Made by a program: the position numbers and the translations under genes. From Tribonema minus (Eukaryota > Sar > Xanthophyceae > Tribonematales > Tribonemataceae), in contig JAFCMP010000235.1 in assembly GCA_017506865.1 (NCBI GenBank), forward strand, positions 1-64,000: a stretch of 64,000 nucleotides of DNA, written 5' to 3'. Positions 52,701 through 62,559 of this stretch are shown one piece after another. The notes under the pieces are model-generated. The model was not told the DNA's origin. It made no database searches and worked only from the letters and a program-made list of their open reading frames with translations. Numbering within the stretch: position 1 is the stretch's first letter; every line of letters starts with the position of its first letter.

Positions 52701-54766
52701 CCTGCCCCCCTTACCTCAACTTGCAGTTTGACACGCCCGCGTGCATGACCCCCTTCAAGATGGACTTGCTCACATGTATGTATTTGTTTACAGCCAAAAG
52801 TATACACTTGAAAAAATGCCTCAACGCCCCCTTCCCTCCCCCTTCGTCCCCTTCCCCTCTTCAACTTGCAGTTTGACACACTCGCGCGGATGACCATGAG
52901 CCCCTTTCAAGATGGACTTGCTTACAGTATTCAAAGAAGTAAACAGACTTGAAGCAAAACCCTCAAAGCGCCCCCTTCGCCGCTTTCCCCGCTTCAACTT
53001 GCAGTTTGACACGCCCGCGCGCATGACCATGAGCCCCTTCAAGATGGACATGCCCGGCGGCATGAAGAGCATCATGACGTCGCTCATGCAGCCGGTCCTG
53101 CCCCTCATCTTCTGGGCGCAGTTCAAGTGAGTCATACTTGAAGTACGCCCCTGCACAAAATGGGAATGAGAGACTGCATGCTTTTGTTCCTAGAGCCTGC
53201 GCCCGATAGAATGCATGACTCTGTGGCCGCCCGCTTTTGAGGCCTGCACACAAAGTTGCCGGAAGGTTTGAATTGCGATTAAACAGGACCTGAAGCCGGC
53301 TCTGCCCCTCCTTCTGGGCGCAGTTCAAGTAAGTTCGACGCCCCACACAATGCATTCATTCTGCTCCTGCAGTAGCTCATGTGCCTGATAGAATGCATGC
53401 ACAGATCCGAGGAAGGCCGCTTTCAGGGGCTGGCAGCAAGCTACCGGGGTTGGCCGCAATAGAAAACTGTCTGAGATTGTTGTCAAATGTGGGCAACTGG
53501 ATTACGGCGCTTGTGGAGTGGCGCTTCAGTGCTCAACGCATGGCGCTGCACCTCAACTTTAGCCCTCGAGCCCAGTGAACGCAACGGCACTCCCTTCACG
53601 CTCGTGTGTTTTGTCGTTGGCAGCATGGCCCAAGTGGGTCGTTCCTCTGGGTCTGTTCCGGGTACATACTGCCAAAAAGTGTGCCTGTCAAGGTGGCGTG
53701 ACTGCAAGTGAGCAGGGTCTCTGCGTGTGCGGGCGGGTACAAAGTGCCAGAATAGGCATGGTCCAGTGCCTTGGGACTGTATACGCGCCTTGCATTGAGT
53801 GTTTGCTTGGCACAGCTTGCAATACGGCCAGTGAAGATGCTGGCAGCCTATGGGCTGGAGGTGTGCAAGTGCATAGTGGAACTCATACTGACGCACTCTG
53901 CCTCGCCGCTCCCCCCCCCCCCCCCGCAGCACAGATAACCATAGCCCAGCGTAGCACTGTGGCGGCTGCAGTTGTGCAAGCGCATAAGCGCATCAGCTCC
54001 ACAGCAGGTGGAAGTTTTGTTTGACTGACGCGCTGTGCCTTGCACGCGCCTCTCCCCCCCCCCGCAGCTACCTGTACAGCTTCTGCCCCACGAGCCTCAC
54101 GGAGGAGGAGCGCGCTGCGCTGGTCACAGAGGAGAGGGCGCGCGCGCGGAAAGACGCCGAATTGGTAAGTTCAGGGGTAGGGATAGTGTCATCGACGACT
54201 TTTAAGGCATTTTGTTGAGCGCACCGGTCGCGTGATGACGCTGATACTGGCTGATATGGTTTGGTGTGTTGAGCACACCGGTCAAGTGGTACTGACACTG
54301 GCTGGTATGGTGGGCGTCACGGTTGATATGGCTGGTCACCAAGCAGAGGGCGCGCGCGCGGAAAGACGCCGAATTGGTGAGTTCAGGGCTAGGTTGGTTT
54401 GGTGTGTCTCAGGGTTGGTATGGCTGCAGCAGGACTTGACGTCATAGACTGGGTCTAGCGGTGGCGGCGGCGACAGCAGCGGGGTATCGCTGCTAGAAGC
54501 TTACTATCTGGGCTCGGCCTCCTCTGTATGACAGTTGCGTTGCAGCACAAGAAGAAAAAATACTCACGCTGTCTTGCAGCTGAAGGCAATCTCATCAACA
54601 GCACTTGTCCCTCGTCTCTCAGACTTGCACTTCTTGTTAACGGCAAAACCGATGAGATAATACCCCCCCCCTCCCCTGCCTGCCCCTCCCCCAGGTCTGG
54701 GCAAAAGCCAAGGCGGACGGCACATTTGCCAAGGGCTACAACCGCGAGCTCAAGCAGTTCACATGA
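43745..54766 (+). CDS. ZEP: Zeaxanthin epoxidase, plastid-targeted (eleven exons)
   Basis: Exons: 43745-44244, 45113-45289, 46488-46566, 48536-48652, 49223-49360, 50202-50273, 51440-51616, 52151-52249, 53005-53126, 54068-54164 and 54695-54766 (TGA). All phases agree, giving 549 residues. The enzyme is a FAD monooxygenase that converts zeaxanthin to violaxanthin in the xanthophyll cycle. The N-terminus MRAVIASVAVAACLSCSEAF then AP is a signal peptide with the AFAP cleavage motif used for complex red plastids. FAD motifs are AGGGVGG (93-99), GADGIWS (245-251) and GDACHPMMPNLGQGG (384-398). YTGVVDRPDLQ and FVTSDIGQGRMQWYAF match algal family members. The C-terminal FHA domain of plant enzymes is absent. 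Most introns hold copies of exon edges. Confidence 0.97.
44745..45000 (+). repeat. Exon echoes: two copies of ZEP exon 2 start
   Basis: Copies at about 44745-44815 and 44930-45000 repeat the CTGCCGCCGC acceptor region and the start of exon 2 (real start 45113). The second has GCAGCCTGCGTACGGAGTGG and a GATCACCGCGGC-like block. The first is more diverged. Confidence 0.85.
45300..45665 (+). repeat. Minisatellite of GTACAGTGAACTGCAATGCA-type units
   Basis: A variable unit of about 20 bp built on CAGTACAGTGAACTGCAATG repeats through the first 370 nt of ZEP intron 2. An exon 2 echo interrupts it at about 45430-45487. Confidence 0.9.
45430..45487 (+). repeat. Exon echo: copy of ZEP exon 2 end
   Basis: GAACGTGGTGCACAACGCCA through CGGCTACAGGAACACGGACA is an almost exact copy of the last 50 nt or so of exon 2 (real end 45289). 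The donor is altered to AAGGAGAG. Confidence 0.95.
46629..46802 (+). repeat. Exon echoes: two copies of ZEP exon 3 end with donor
   Basis: At 46633-46702, CTGGAGGGCGGCAAGACCAT and on to GGCATCTGGTCGCAGGTATA copy exon 3 (46488-46566) nearly in full. At about 46768-46792, GGCGCCGAGCATCTGGTCGC with AGGTG copies only its end. Tandem TACTG units follow each (to about 46845). Confidence 0.95.
48060..48470 (+). repeat. Exon-echo ladder: four copies of ZEP exon 4 start with acceptor
   Basis: GCAGGTGCGCGCCCAGATGT or variants occur at about 48066, 48174, 48315 and 48437. The real exon starts at 48536 after the same GCAG. Each copy is followed by TTGATGTTGAGCTTTG-type intron sequence, so the array has a unit of roughly 110-140 bp. 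Confidence 0.95.
48218..48281. repeat. Dispersed repeat family D, partial copy
   Basis: CGGAAACGAATCAAATGATC, GAGCTCTAGGTGACAAAGG and TGGTCAGCCGCAAGTG match the other copies of the family. It is embedded in the exon 4 echo array. Confidence 0.8.
48808..48930 (+). repeat. Exon echoes: copies of ZEP exon 4 end
   Basis: GCCGGCGAGACCATC then GAGTCGCGCGACTGCCGGGA copies the end of exon 4 with small changes. About 100 nt further, AGGACGTGAGTGTAGAGCGC copies only the donor region. Confidence 0.85.
49462..49590 (+). repeat. Long exon echo: near-identical copy of ZEP exon 5 with donor
   Basis: About 108 nt from GTGACGAGCGACATTGGACA to TACCTCAAGGTGAGCAAGTT copies exon 5 (49223-49360). Over the roughly 36 shared codons I count four differences, all at third positions and synonymous. 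The donor is intact. The first 13 codons or so of exon 5 are not clearly copied here. A more diverged copy of the exon start lies upstream at about 49085-49150. Confidence 0.95.
50280..50525 (+). repeat. Tandem duplication of about 122 bp containing telomeric repeats
   Basis: GGCATCGCTTGCCAGGTTAA through CTTGCTCAGGGTTAGGATTA occurs twice almost unchanged. Each unit contains GGTTAGGG runs and GGACGAGCACAGCACAACG. More TTAGGG tracts follow to about 50670 in the same ZEP intron. Confidence 0.95.
50999..51352 (+). repeat. Exon-echo ladder: three copies of ZEP exon 7 start with acceptor
   Basis: Copies at about 51006-51051, 51145-51190 and 51285-51352 repeat the C-rich tract, the CAG acceptor and GACCTGTACGACCGCAGGCC onward. 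They match the exon for about 45, 45 and 65 nt respectively. The real exon starts at 51440, so the longest copy is nearest. Confidence 0.97.
51672..51732 (+). repeat. Exon echo: copy of ZEP exon 7 end with donor
   Basis: GGCTATGTACTCACCAACAT and then GGTGACGCGCCGCAGCGAGA repeat the exon 7 end with changes. A further short form, GGTGACGCTCCGCAGCGCGG followed by TGAGC, is at 51893-51915. Confidence 0.9.
52424..52448 (+). repeat. Exon echo: short copy of ZEP exon 8 end with donor
   Basis: TCGGATCTGATCATCGGTCA then GGTGAGC resembles the exon 8 end TCGGACCTCATCATCAACCA then GGTTAGC. Confidence 0.75.
52722..52925 (+). repeat. Exon echoes: two copies of ZEP exon 9 start with acceptor
   Basis: CAACTTGCAGTTTGACACGC at about 52719 and a close variant at about 52864 copy the acceptor and first 45 nt or so of exon 9 (real start 53005). 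The TTCAAGATGGACTTGCT blocks match the exon. Confidence 0.95.
53288..53335 (+). repeat. Exon echo: copy of ZEP exon 9 end with donor
   Basis: GCTCTGCCCCTCCTTCTGGG then CGCAGTTCAAGTAAGT copies the exon 9 end and donor (real donor at 53127). Confidence 0.93.
54340..54385 (+). repeat. Exon echo: copy of ZEP exon 10 end with donor
   Basis: AGAGGGCGCGCGCGCGGAAA then GACGCCGAATTGGTGAGTTC copies the last 30 nt or so of exon 10 and its donor (real donor at 54165). Confidence 0.95.
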
Positions 54767-55557
54767 GGAAGCAGTTCACACGAGGGTCACTGCAGCAGCG
54801 CTCAGCTTTTGAGCTGTGTCCCGCGCACCACTCGGGAGGCTGACTCGGGAGTCGTCCGACAGCGCTCGACCCTGGCTCGGCTTGCTGCGCGCGTGCACCA
54901 TTACGCCCTTTGCACGCGCGCACGCGATGGGTGCGCCCCGTGTTTTTGCAGAGAGAGGAGGCAGTTCTCGTTCGCCTCCTGACCCTTCCGAACCCCCCCC
55001 CTCGCCGCACGATGTCTGACTGACGGCGGCGAGCAGTGGCGCTTCGTGGGGGGCACAGGGCTTGCATGTGGAGCGAGAGGGGGTGTAGGGGGGGGGGGGG
55101 GAGGGGGTAAGGGGGGGGTCCGGTCCCTTGCCCACCGGACCAAGCTCCGGGACGGTCTCCCGGAATAGTGAATATTGCTGCGATTTTTTACCCCTTGTCG
55201 TGTACATGCTGTGGTGGCCTTCCGTCGGTCTACGGCCCCGCACTACTTTATTTCACCTGTGGCATGAAGGGGGTAGTTTGGCTCTGACGGTGAGAGTGGG
55301 GGTAGGGGGGGGGGGGGGGGGGGCACGCGGGTGCCGCACAGATTAGTACATTTGTATGTAAGGCAATAGATCACACACGTACGAGCGTGGAGCTAGCGCT
55401 TGCACAATGCCGTTCGGCTCTTCTCTCAGACGTGCCCGTTGTGTCTGCTTGTGCACTGTGGGCCTGTCTCTGCTTTGTCGAGCGCGCTGCAGTAGCCCCT
55501 CGAGCACTGATTCGAGCGTGCAGTGTGAGGTGACAACATGTGACAACATGTGCTGTG
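54767..55557. other. 3' flank of ZEP, no gene resolved
   Basis: GAAGCAGTTCACACGAGG (54770-54787) repeats the last codons and stop region of ZEP with one change. C and G runs follow (54990-55000, 55089-55102, 55303-55322). No convincing exon was seen. Confidence 0.5.
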
Positions 55558-57013
55558 TACTTTTTATTAATTCTCGCTCAGGGCGCGAAAAAGCCCAGAT
55601 GATTGGCATCTAGCTGTAAAGAATCTACATATCGTATGACAGTCTGAAAGTGTCGCAACGACAACCACTCAAACGCCGCCGCCGCCAAATGGCATCTCGG
55701 GGTCCTCCCCTACGTCCTCCTCCATGTGCCCCCCCCCCCTGGATTCTGCCATGTGTGTCATGACACGGCCAGAGTACGCCATGTGGAGCGCTGCCGACAG
55801 TGCCGAGCGTAAGCGCGCCAGAGCGATGCCCTTGAGAGCTTTAGGGCGCGCTCCTCCGGGCACTGATATCCTGCTGGCATACTCCGTCGCCACAGCCTCC
55901 AGCAGCTTCCGCCCCTGCTCCCCGATGCTGCCAAATGACCCTATTGCCAAAGTGGCAAGTTTGTAGCAATTCTGATCATAACAACCAGAATAGTGGGTAC
56001 TTTAGAATGAATTCTCGCTCAGGGCGTGAAAAAGCCCAGATGAATGGTATCACATCTAACTTGAAGCTTGCTGTACGGAATCTACATGTCGTTCACGTTG
56101 AAGTGTGATAATCTGAAAGTGTCTCAACGACAACCATTCAAACGCCGCCGCCGCCAAATGGCATCTCGGGATCCTCCCCTACGTCCTCCTCCATGTGCCC
56201 CACCCCCCTTGATTCTGCCATGTGTGCTCATGACACGGCCAGAGTACGCCATGTGGAGCGCTGTCGACAGTGCCCAGCGCAAGTGCGCCAGGGCCCCAAG
56301 AACTTGAGGGCGTGCTCCTCCGGGCACTGACTTCCTGCTGGCATACTCCGTCGCCACAACCTCCAGCAGCTTCTGCCCCTGCTCCTCGATGCTGCCAAAC
56401 GACCCATTGCCAACGTGGCAAATTTGTAGCAATTCTGATCATAATGACCAGAATATAGTGGGTGTATTTGGCGGCCTCTTGGTCGCGGCAGCAGCGTTCG
56501 AGGTCTGTTGCAGTCTTCGCCGCCCGCGGCACCACCTGTGCCTTGAAGCAGGTGACGTCCACCATGAGTGGTAGGTGACGTGTCGCGTCGTCGTAGCCGG
56601 TCACCGGGAAGGCGTCGGCAGGCAGCCCGGCGGATACCAGAAACGGCGTGTAGTCCTCGTCCACCAGTCCCGTTTTGAGGTACTGCCGCAGGATGCGCTG
56701 CGTGGCCCTCTTGACGCTATTGTGGACGATGGTGTCGTGCGCCTTGACGCGTGGCGCTTGACACAGCCGTGCATGCAGGGTGCCGCCCGGCGACTTCCCG
56801 CACAGCTTGCAGCCTGCCGTCTGCTCCTCTACTCCGATGGCGCGTTTGACGGCCAGCTGCCATCGGCTCGTTGAGGAATGCCATGCCGATCAAGTGGATG
56901 TGGCGCTGCGATCGGAATCGATCAAGTGCTTGCGTGCGCTGCGTGCCCTGCGGCAACTGTTGCTGCAACAGGTCCGCCTCCATTTTACCTGCAAGTATTG
57001 TAGTGCACTGCAT
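55558..57013 (-). mobile_element. LINE relic with restriction-like endonuclease region, duplicated 3' end
   Basis: On the minus strand, 56840-56465 encodes a knuckle CKLCGKSPGGTLHARLC, then NSVKRATQRILRQYL, LVDEDYTPFLVSAGLPADAF and LPLMVDVTCFKAQVVPRAAK. A CCHC knuckle followed by such an acidic segment is typical of the C-terminus of LINEs with a restriction-like endonuclease. Upstream (57013-56850) the frame shifts. The 3' end, GSFGSIEEQGQKLLE to LHMAYSGRVM, is present at 56432-56124 and again at 55950-55669. Each copy is followed by a tail with GGGCTTTTTCGCGCCC (56042-56005 and 55600-55558). There is no reverse transcriptase here, so the copy is 5'-truncated and dead. Confidence 0.75.
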
Positions 57014-58754
57014 GCATCATGCGAGTTCAAGCCTTCAGCCATACACCATGTATATATACACGCCCTAGGGCTGAGATGCCATCGGACAGAAACCATCATG
57101 GCTGCACTCAGGCCGTTGGCAGCCTTTCGGCGCTGAGCCTCACTTGGCTAGACGCCATCTCAAACTACAGTGCGTCAGCCATCATGATTATGCAGCTCTA
57201 CCAGCACACTTTTGCACTCTGCACCGCAACTTGAACCTTACAGTTTGTTGGACAGCCTGAGTGGCCAATGCAATCACGACCAAGCGGCTTTGAAAAAGTC
57301 TTTTGAATTGCCACCGTGGCCGTGTGCCAGTGGTGCGCACCGTCAGTTCAAGTTGTGCGCTGAATCCATCGATCGTGATGGTCGTTGAGCTTCGCGGAGG
57401 ACTGATAGGGCTGCGCCATGTACGCAGCCAAATCGCCGGCGTTTGCAGCGGTTTGTTCTGTAGTATAGTGTAAAAAGCAAGAGGGCTCTGTGACGCAGTC
57501 GGGACTCACAGCCTGTGACCGGCGTCTGCCAGTGTGTGACAGGAACCATGGTGCACTAGGCTAAGTGCAGTTACAGGCAAATGATTGTCAATTGGAGTAC
57601 CATATGATATCAGCAATAGAGCCTGACGTTGTTGCCATCACAAATTCAACTTGTTTCAGCGCCGGTGCAACTGTTGTTACATTCAATGGTGTTGCCATCT
57701 GTGAAAATGGTCTCCTGTCCCGTGATATGCGGCGACTAAGCAAGAGAGCTTGCGGCAGCATCTCATGTTTCGGGTTTGTTATCGCCAGGCCCCGATTTTG
57801 GTGCTTACATGGTATGCAATGTGGTCCATGGGATGTTATTATAATAAATAAATACTATGCTGGGGCTCGATTCAACAGTTGTGCGAGGTATGATACGCCA
57901 GTGATACGCACAGCCTGTGCATTGTCTGGCGCTTTCGCGATCCCTTCACCTGCAGCGTCTCGTTGTGCTGCTTGCTCGCAATCCAGCGTCTCGGCAGGTC
58001 ATGCTAGACTTGCAAGGCGCGAGCCACTGCGCTTGTGCGCCCCGGGATATATAGATACAACTCCCGGGCACGCGTCGGCCACAGTGAGGTCGTGTAAGTT
58101 GAAAACCGTCGTCACAAGCATGCAGTTGGCTTCTGTTACACAGTGAAACGTTTTTGTGAAACTTCAACGGTGAAGTTATGACACATATGCCCCGCGTGTG
58201 ATCTCAGCCGTGCTTTCGATGCTGCTGGTTAGCGCGTTGCTCGATATACCGCCAGCCACTCGTCAGATGTGGTTTGTGGGCTTCGGGGGCGGCGGCTCTA
58301 CTACGGAAGGTAAGCTTTGATACACTTCTGTTCCAAGGATGCAGAGATTGCTTTTTTAGGTCCCGATGCACGCATTGTATTCGCTGCATTCGGCCGCGCA
58401 TGCACTGTGTGCTCAAAGCAGCTTTCATCCTCAGCTCACTCCTTCCCTGATTCCATCGTCAAATAAGGTAACCAAGTGAAGCGCATCTTGTGTTCGAAAT
58501 ATCCAGCCTGCCCGGTGCGGGTGCAAAATGCGCACAAGCTCGGCCATTAATGTTATGCCTTTCTTTGCGGTGGCCCGGGGTAGCGCATGGAATTTACGAC
58601 GCAGCTTGATCAGGCTCAGATCTTATCCCCAACACTCACACCGCTGGGTTCAGAAAAGGGACGTGACAGTCAAGATCGCTACATAGTTCGCCGTGCACAG
58701 CATCTCAGCACTTACCCTGTCCCATGGATATTTGAATTGCCAACAATGCTGCAG
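57014..58754. other. Region between the LINE relic and the next gene
   Basis: One possible exon is at 58208-58309 (+): after CAG, a frame reads VLSMLLVSALLDIPPATRQM then WFVGFGGGGSTTEG to a GTAAGC donor. It ends in phase 1, which does not fit the phase-2 acceptor at 58755, so either an exon is missing or it belongs elsewhere. Otherwise nothing was recognised. Confidence 0.4.
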
Positions 58755-61700
58755 GGTTAACCGGACCATGATGTACAAGCTGACCCAGATGATGCTCGCT
58801 GCGGTGGCGGCCGGGGTGCGAGGCACAGACTCCGGCGATCCGACCATTGTGGTAAGTGTCATCTGCTTTTGAGATGTGCTGAATGATACGCAGTCAACCT
58901 GTGACGGTCATCCCCTGCAATCATCAAGTAATATGACAATGTCATGCCCGTCATTAGCACAATACACTTGTGTATACACAGTGGAGTCCGGAGTGGCGCG
59001 CCGACCGCACTGTTGCGTTGCACAAAACAATTTGTGCGTGTCTGTGTTCAAGGCAAAGAAAGTCTGAGAATCTCAGTCATGGCCAAACAGCCTGAGCGCC
59101 TCAGTCGATTCTTAGATTCTAATCCTCCAAGTTCAACTCAAGTTGAACTAGCAGCTACGATGTGTCCAAGCATGATGACGCACCAGGAACTTGAAGGCGC
59201 GGGTGCAGCCTTCGAGGTATTACAATTTGTCCTGAATTTAGTTGCAACATCATGTACTACTACCATGTTGCTCAGGCTGTCTCCTGCCAACTGAACAAGT
59301 AGTATAAGCCTGATGAGGTATTTCACGATCTTGTGCCCTTGTAGTCAGCAGCCCTTACTGTAACAGTAGCAGCTACTGTATGCTAACTTTCTCAACTTAT
59401 ATGTGAGTTCAACATTTATGAAGTTGGTTATACCTATAGTAGTTATTCCGTGTTGCAACTTGTATAGTTGCTTGACACTCTTCAAGAAGTCGGCCAACAG
59501 CAGCCCCGAGCACAGTGACTGCCATTTCAGGACCAGGGCAGCCGCTGTCGCCTCGCGCATGCAGTTTGGAAACTACACTCAGCGACTGCAAGACCGCGCC
59601 CACGCAGTCTGACATATGTTGTGCGCAATTGGTTTTGCCTGTAGTACTACCGTAACGGCAGCAGGAGCCTCAGGCGGCCAACTGGCGACCTGAGGCTCAG
59701 CCTGTTATTGGACACCAACTTGAAGCGACATGTGGTTTTCCAGCTGCATTGCAAAGCAAACCAAGTCTTCAGTGAATGCACCTGACCGGGTGCATACAAT
59801 TGGTAGGTAGTACATAGTGTTGGTTGCTGGCGGCACGGTGCAATGCACGTTTAATTTCCTACAAAATCCAATCTGTTTGAGCTCATGATTTCAACTGTCA
59901 CACCGTGACGGTGATGGTGAGATAGGCTACAGTGACTGTCGTGGAGCCAGAAAGTGATCGAGTTTTTGCGGGGTGGACACACACTGTCATGTGCTTCTTG
60001 ATGCTCTCCTGAGGCTCAGAAGCACTGCCGTTCACCCAATTCTTTCATGTTGAAGTTTCCAGTGGTAAATTGTAAGAACACTTTCACCCCAACTTCAAGT
60101 TGGCCTTGGGCAGTCCAAGAGCGTGAGAATACTTTCACCCCCTAAACTTGCTCACTGGCTGCGGCACCGGACGAGGGGTACCCGTATATACACGGAAACG
60201 AATCAAAAGGTCGTAGTGCTGTACTTAGGTGACAAGCCTGAGGTGCGGTTAGCCGTCACGTTGAATGCCTTCCATCAATAACCGTGGTCGCCGCTGTTGC
60301 GGCAACTGGCCACGAGTCAAACAGTGCCATCATACATGTTATGTATGCGGCAGCTGCTGCATGCAAAAGCAAAAAAAGCCGCGCAGACGTGATCATCATG
60401 ATGCCAGTGGCACCAATGGCATACTGTAGGCACCACATGCACTTATTGTAATCGTGCAGCGGCGGCGCGCGCTGCACGTGCACACCCCCGCCTTTGAGTC
60501 AGTGGCTCCCTGTGCTGCTGATCGCAGTGCTGCAATGCATCATTCTTCAACGTGAAGTTGTCATACGATTATTAGCATGTCATTGACGGCATCGATGCTC
60601 ACCGCGAAGTCGTCAGGTGCAGCGCGCCGGCGCTGCAAGCAATGATTCAATGACGGCACAGTGCGTCGCCGCTGCGCTTGCTTGCTGCTTGCCATCGGTG
60701 AACGCCGCCGCGGCCATCGTGGCAGCAGTTTGTGGAACCGGCACTGATGACCTCTGAGCCTCACTTCTTTGCGCACATGCCAGTTCAGCGCCTGAGCATG
60801 CTGGTGCTGCCGTGCCATTCTCAACCGCTTCCGCAGGGAGGCGCGCCCCCCCCGAGCTTCGGCGCATTCGCTACGAACGGATTCGGCACGGGGTACATGA
60901 GCTCAAGCGGGCACTTTACATTTCAGAACGCTGACCAGCCCGCTGTTTCCGGCGCCTACATCTACCACACGTAAGCTCCGCGCACCGGAGCGCCTATTTG
61001 TTGCTATGATAATCACTTGTTAATGAAAAACGAATCAAAAGATTGTTGAGCTCTAGGCGACAAGGGATGGTTAGCCGCAAGTGCCTTCCACCAGTAACCG
61101 TGGTCCGAGTCGCCGCTGCTGCAGTCATTGGCCACGAGTCAAACAGTGCCACCATAACCACAGTAGGCAATGAGACTTCTGTGTGCAAGCTTTTTAGCGT
61201 TCGAGGCATGGGTGTTCAGTATGCACAGGTCTCACGCGTTCGGTAGGCCAGCTCCAGCCGGCGGCCTAACACAGAGGTTCAGCTGCTAGTGACAGCGCTC
61301 TTGAATGCGCGTAGTGCAGAAGGTGATGAGCGGGTTTTGAACCAATCCATGCGGCGACATGGAGGCTCCAGGTTGTTTAGCACGAGTTAACTGTAGCCTT
61401 CTCCTTTCCTCACCTACGAGCAGTAGCATAGCAGGCGGAGCGCGGGTCAGGAGTCTTGTCTGACCCCCTAGCTTCGCCGCGCTAGAGGGTGAACCTCCTT
61501 TCTCTAGCTCCAGCTGCCCAGTTTCCTTTCCGTCCCGGGTCGTCCGTCGCAGTGTTTTAAAAAAAGGAAATCTATGCCGTACGTAATAGGTTCATTTCTT
61601 CGACTTATTGATATAATTAATTATATGTGGCGCCCGGGCCGTTGTACCGGCACAGTATTTTCGTCTAGGCTCTGTGTGCTGGTGCGTCTAATGGCCTGTT

Positions 61701-62506
61701 GCGATGATCCCATCACAAGTCGTGGTGCGTGAAAGCTTTGCTGCCAGTGACTTAGAGTCTCAGCCGTCAAGGAGCTTGCTGCAGTTTTCAACGTACTGAG
61801 GGCGAACTTCAAGTTGGTGCTGCAGTGCGCGCTGGCAGTGACGACGCGTTGTTGACTTGAATGCAGCGTGTCAGTCCTCCGCATCGTGAGCATACAGTGC
61901 AATCATAAAGTAAAATGTCAACGCAGTGTTGTGCACTGCCAGGCGTGCAGCTCCCCACACACTGGCAGCACAGTGATGACGGCGTGCTGATACGATGAAC
62001 TGCAATTGCAAGAACTTATTGAGCTTGCTACCAGAGCCTACACCGCAAGGCACAAGCCTCAAAGCGTCTCACAACTAATTACCATGATGAATGACAACGC
62101 CACGTGCCACATGACATTATTTGTGCTGCGCTACTTCCGCCAAACAGTTACTGTGCTACTGCAGCGACTAACATTGCCGTGCACCACATGCGCTGCCGCC
62201 GCCGCCGCTGCCAGGTGCGACCCCTACACGCCCGGCGCGTACTACGCGCTCATGGTGAGCTCTGGCGCCAACTCGGACGGTTCCGCAGCGTTCATCGACC
62301 AGGCGTCCTGCGAGCACGGCGCCTTCTCCTATGCGTCCGACGGCACGACCCTGCAGTGGACGTTTGCCCTTGCCGATCCCGACTTTTCCACGACGTGCCA
62401 GGCGCTGCCCAGCGAGGCGTTCGCGGCGCCGGCCACCGCGTCGCGCATCGCGCGCGTTCCCGACGCGGTGTCCTTGGGAATGTTCTGCGGCCTCAACTAC
62501 TACTAG
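58755..62506 (+). CDS. Unrecognised gene, three C-terminal exons
   Basis: Exons 58755-58851, 60837-60970 and 62215-62506 (TAG) join with matching phases (0, 2). The first needs an upstream exon ending in phase 2. The joined protein has MMYKLTQMMLAAVAAGVRGT, then GAPPPSFGAFATNGFGTGYM, FTFQNADQPAVSGAYIYHT, and CDPYTPGAYYALMVSSGANS to LGMFCGLNYY. The Gly/Ser/Tyr-rich beta-type composition with scattered Cys suggests a secreted or surface domain. I do not recognise the family. The candidate exon at 58208-58309 may be its N-terminal part. Confidence 0.55.
60193..60334. repeat. Dispersed repeat family D, full-length-type copy
   Basis: It runs from ACGGAAACGAATCAAAAGGT through GGTTAGCCGTC, ACCGTGGTCGCCGCTG and GGCCACGAGTCAAACAGTGC. 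It lies in an intron of the plus-strand gene at 58.8-62.5 kb. Confidence 0.85.
61025..61157. repeat. Dispersed repeat family D, full-length-type copy
   Basis: It has the same order of blocks as the 60.2 kb copy: ACGAATCAAAAGATTG, GAGCTCTAGGCGACAAGGG, GGTTAGCCGCAAGTGCCTTC, then GGCCACGAGTCAAACAGTGC. It lies in the intron after the exon ending at 60970. Confidence 0.85.
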
Positions 62507-62559
62507 GAACTTCAAGCGGAGCGTCGGAGCGTGTGGCGAGTGTGAGTGCGTTTAGCAGC

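Noticed and set aside
55089..55322. G runs as signs of a special structure such as a quadruplex promoter
   Set aside because: C and G runs are common throughout this window's introns and spacers. Nothing else marks these as regulatory.
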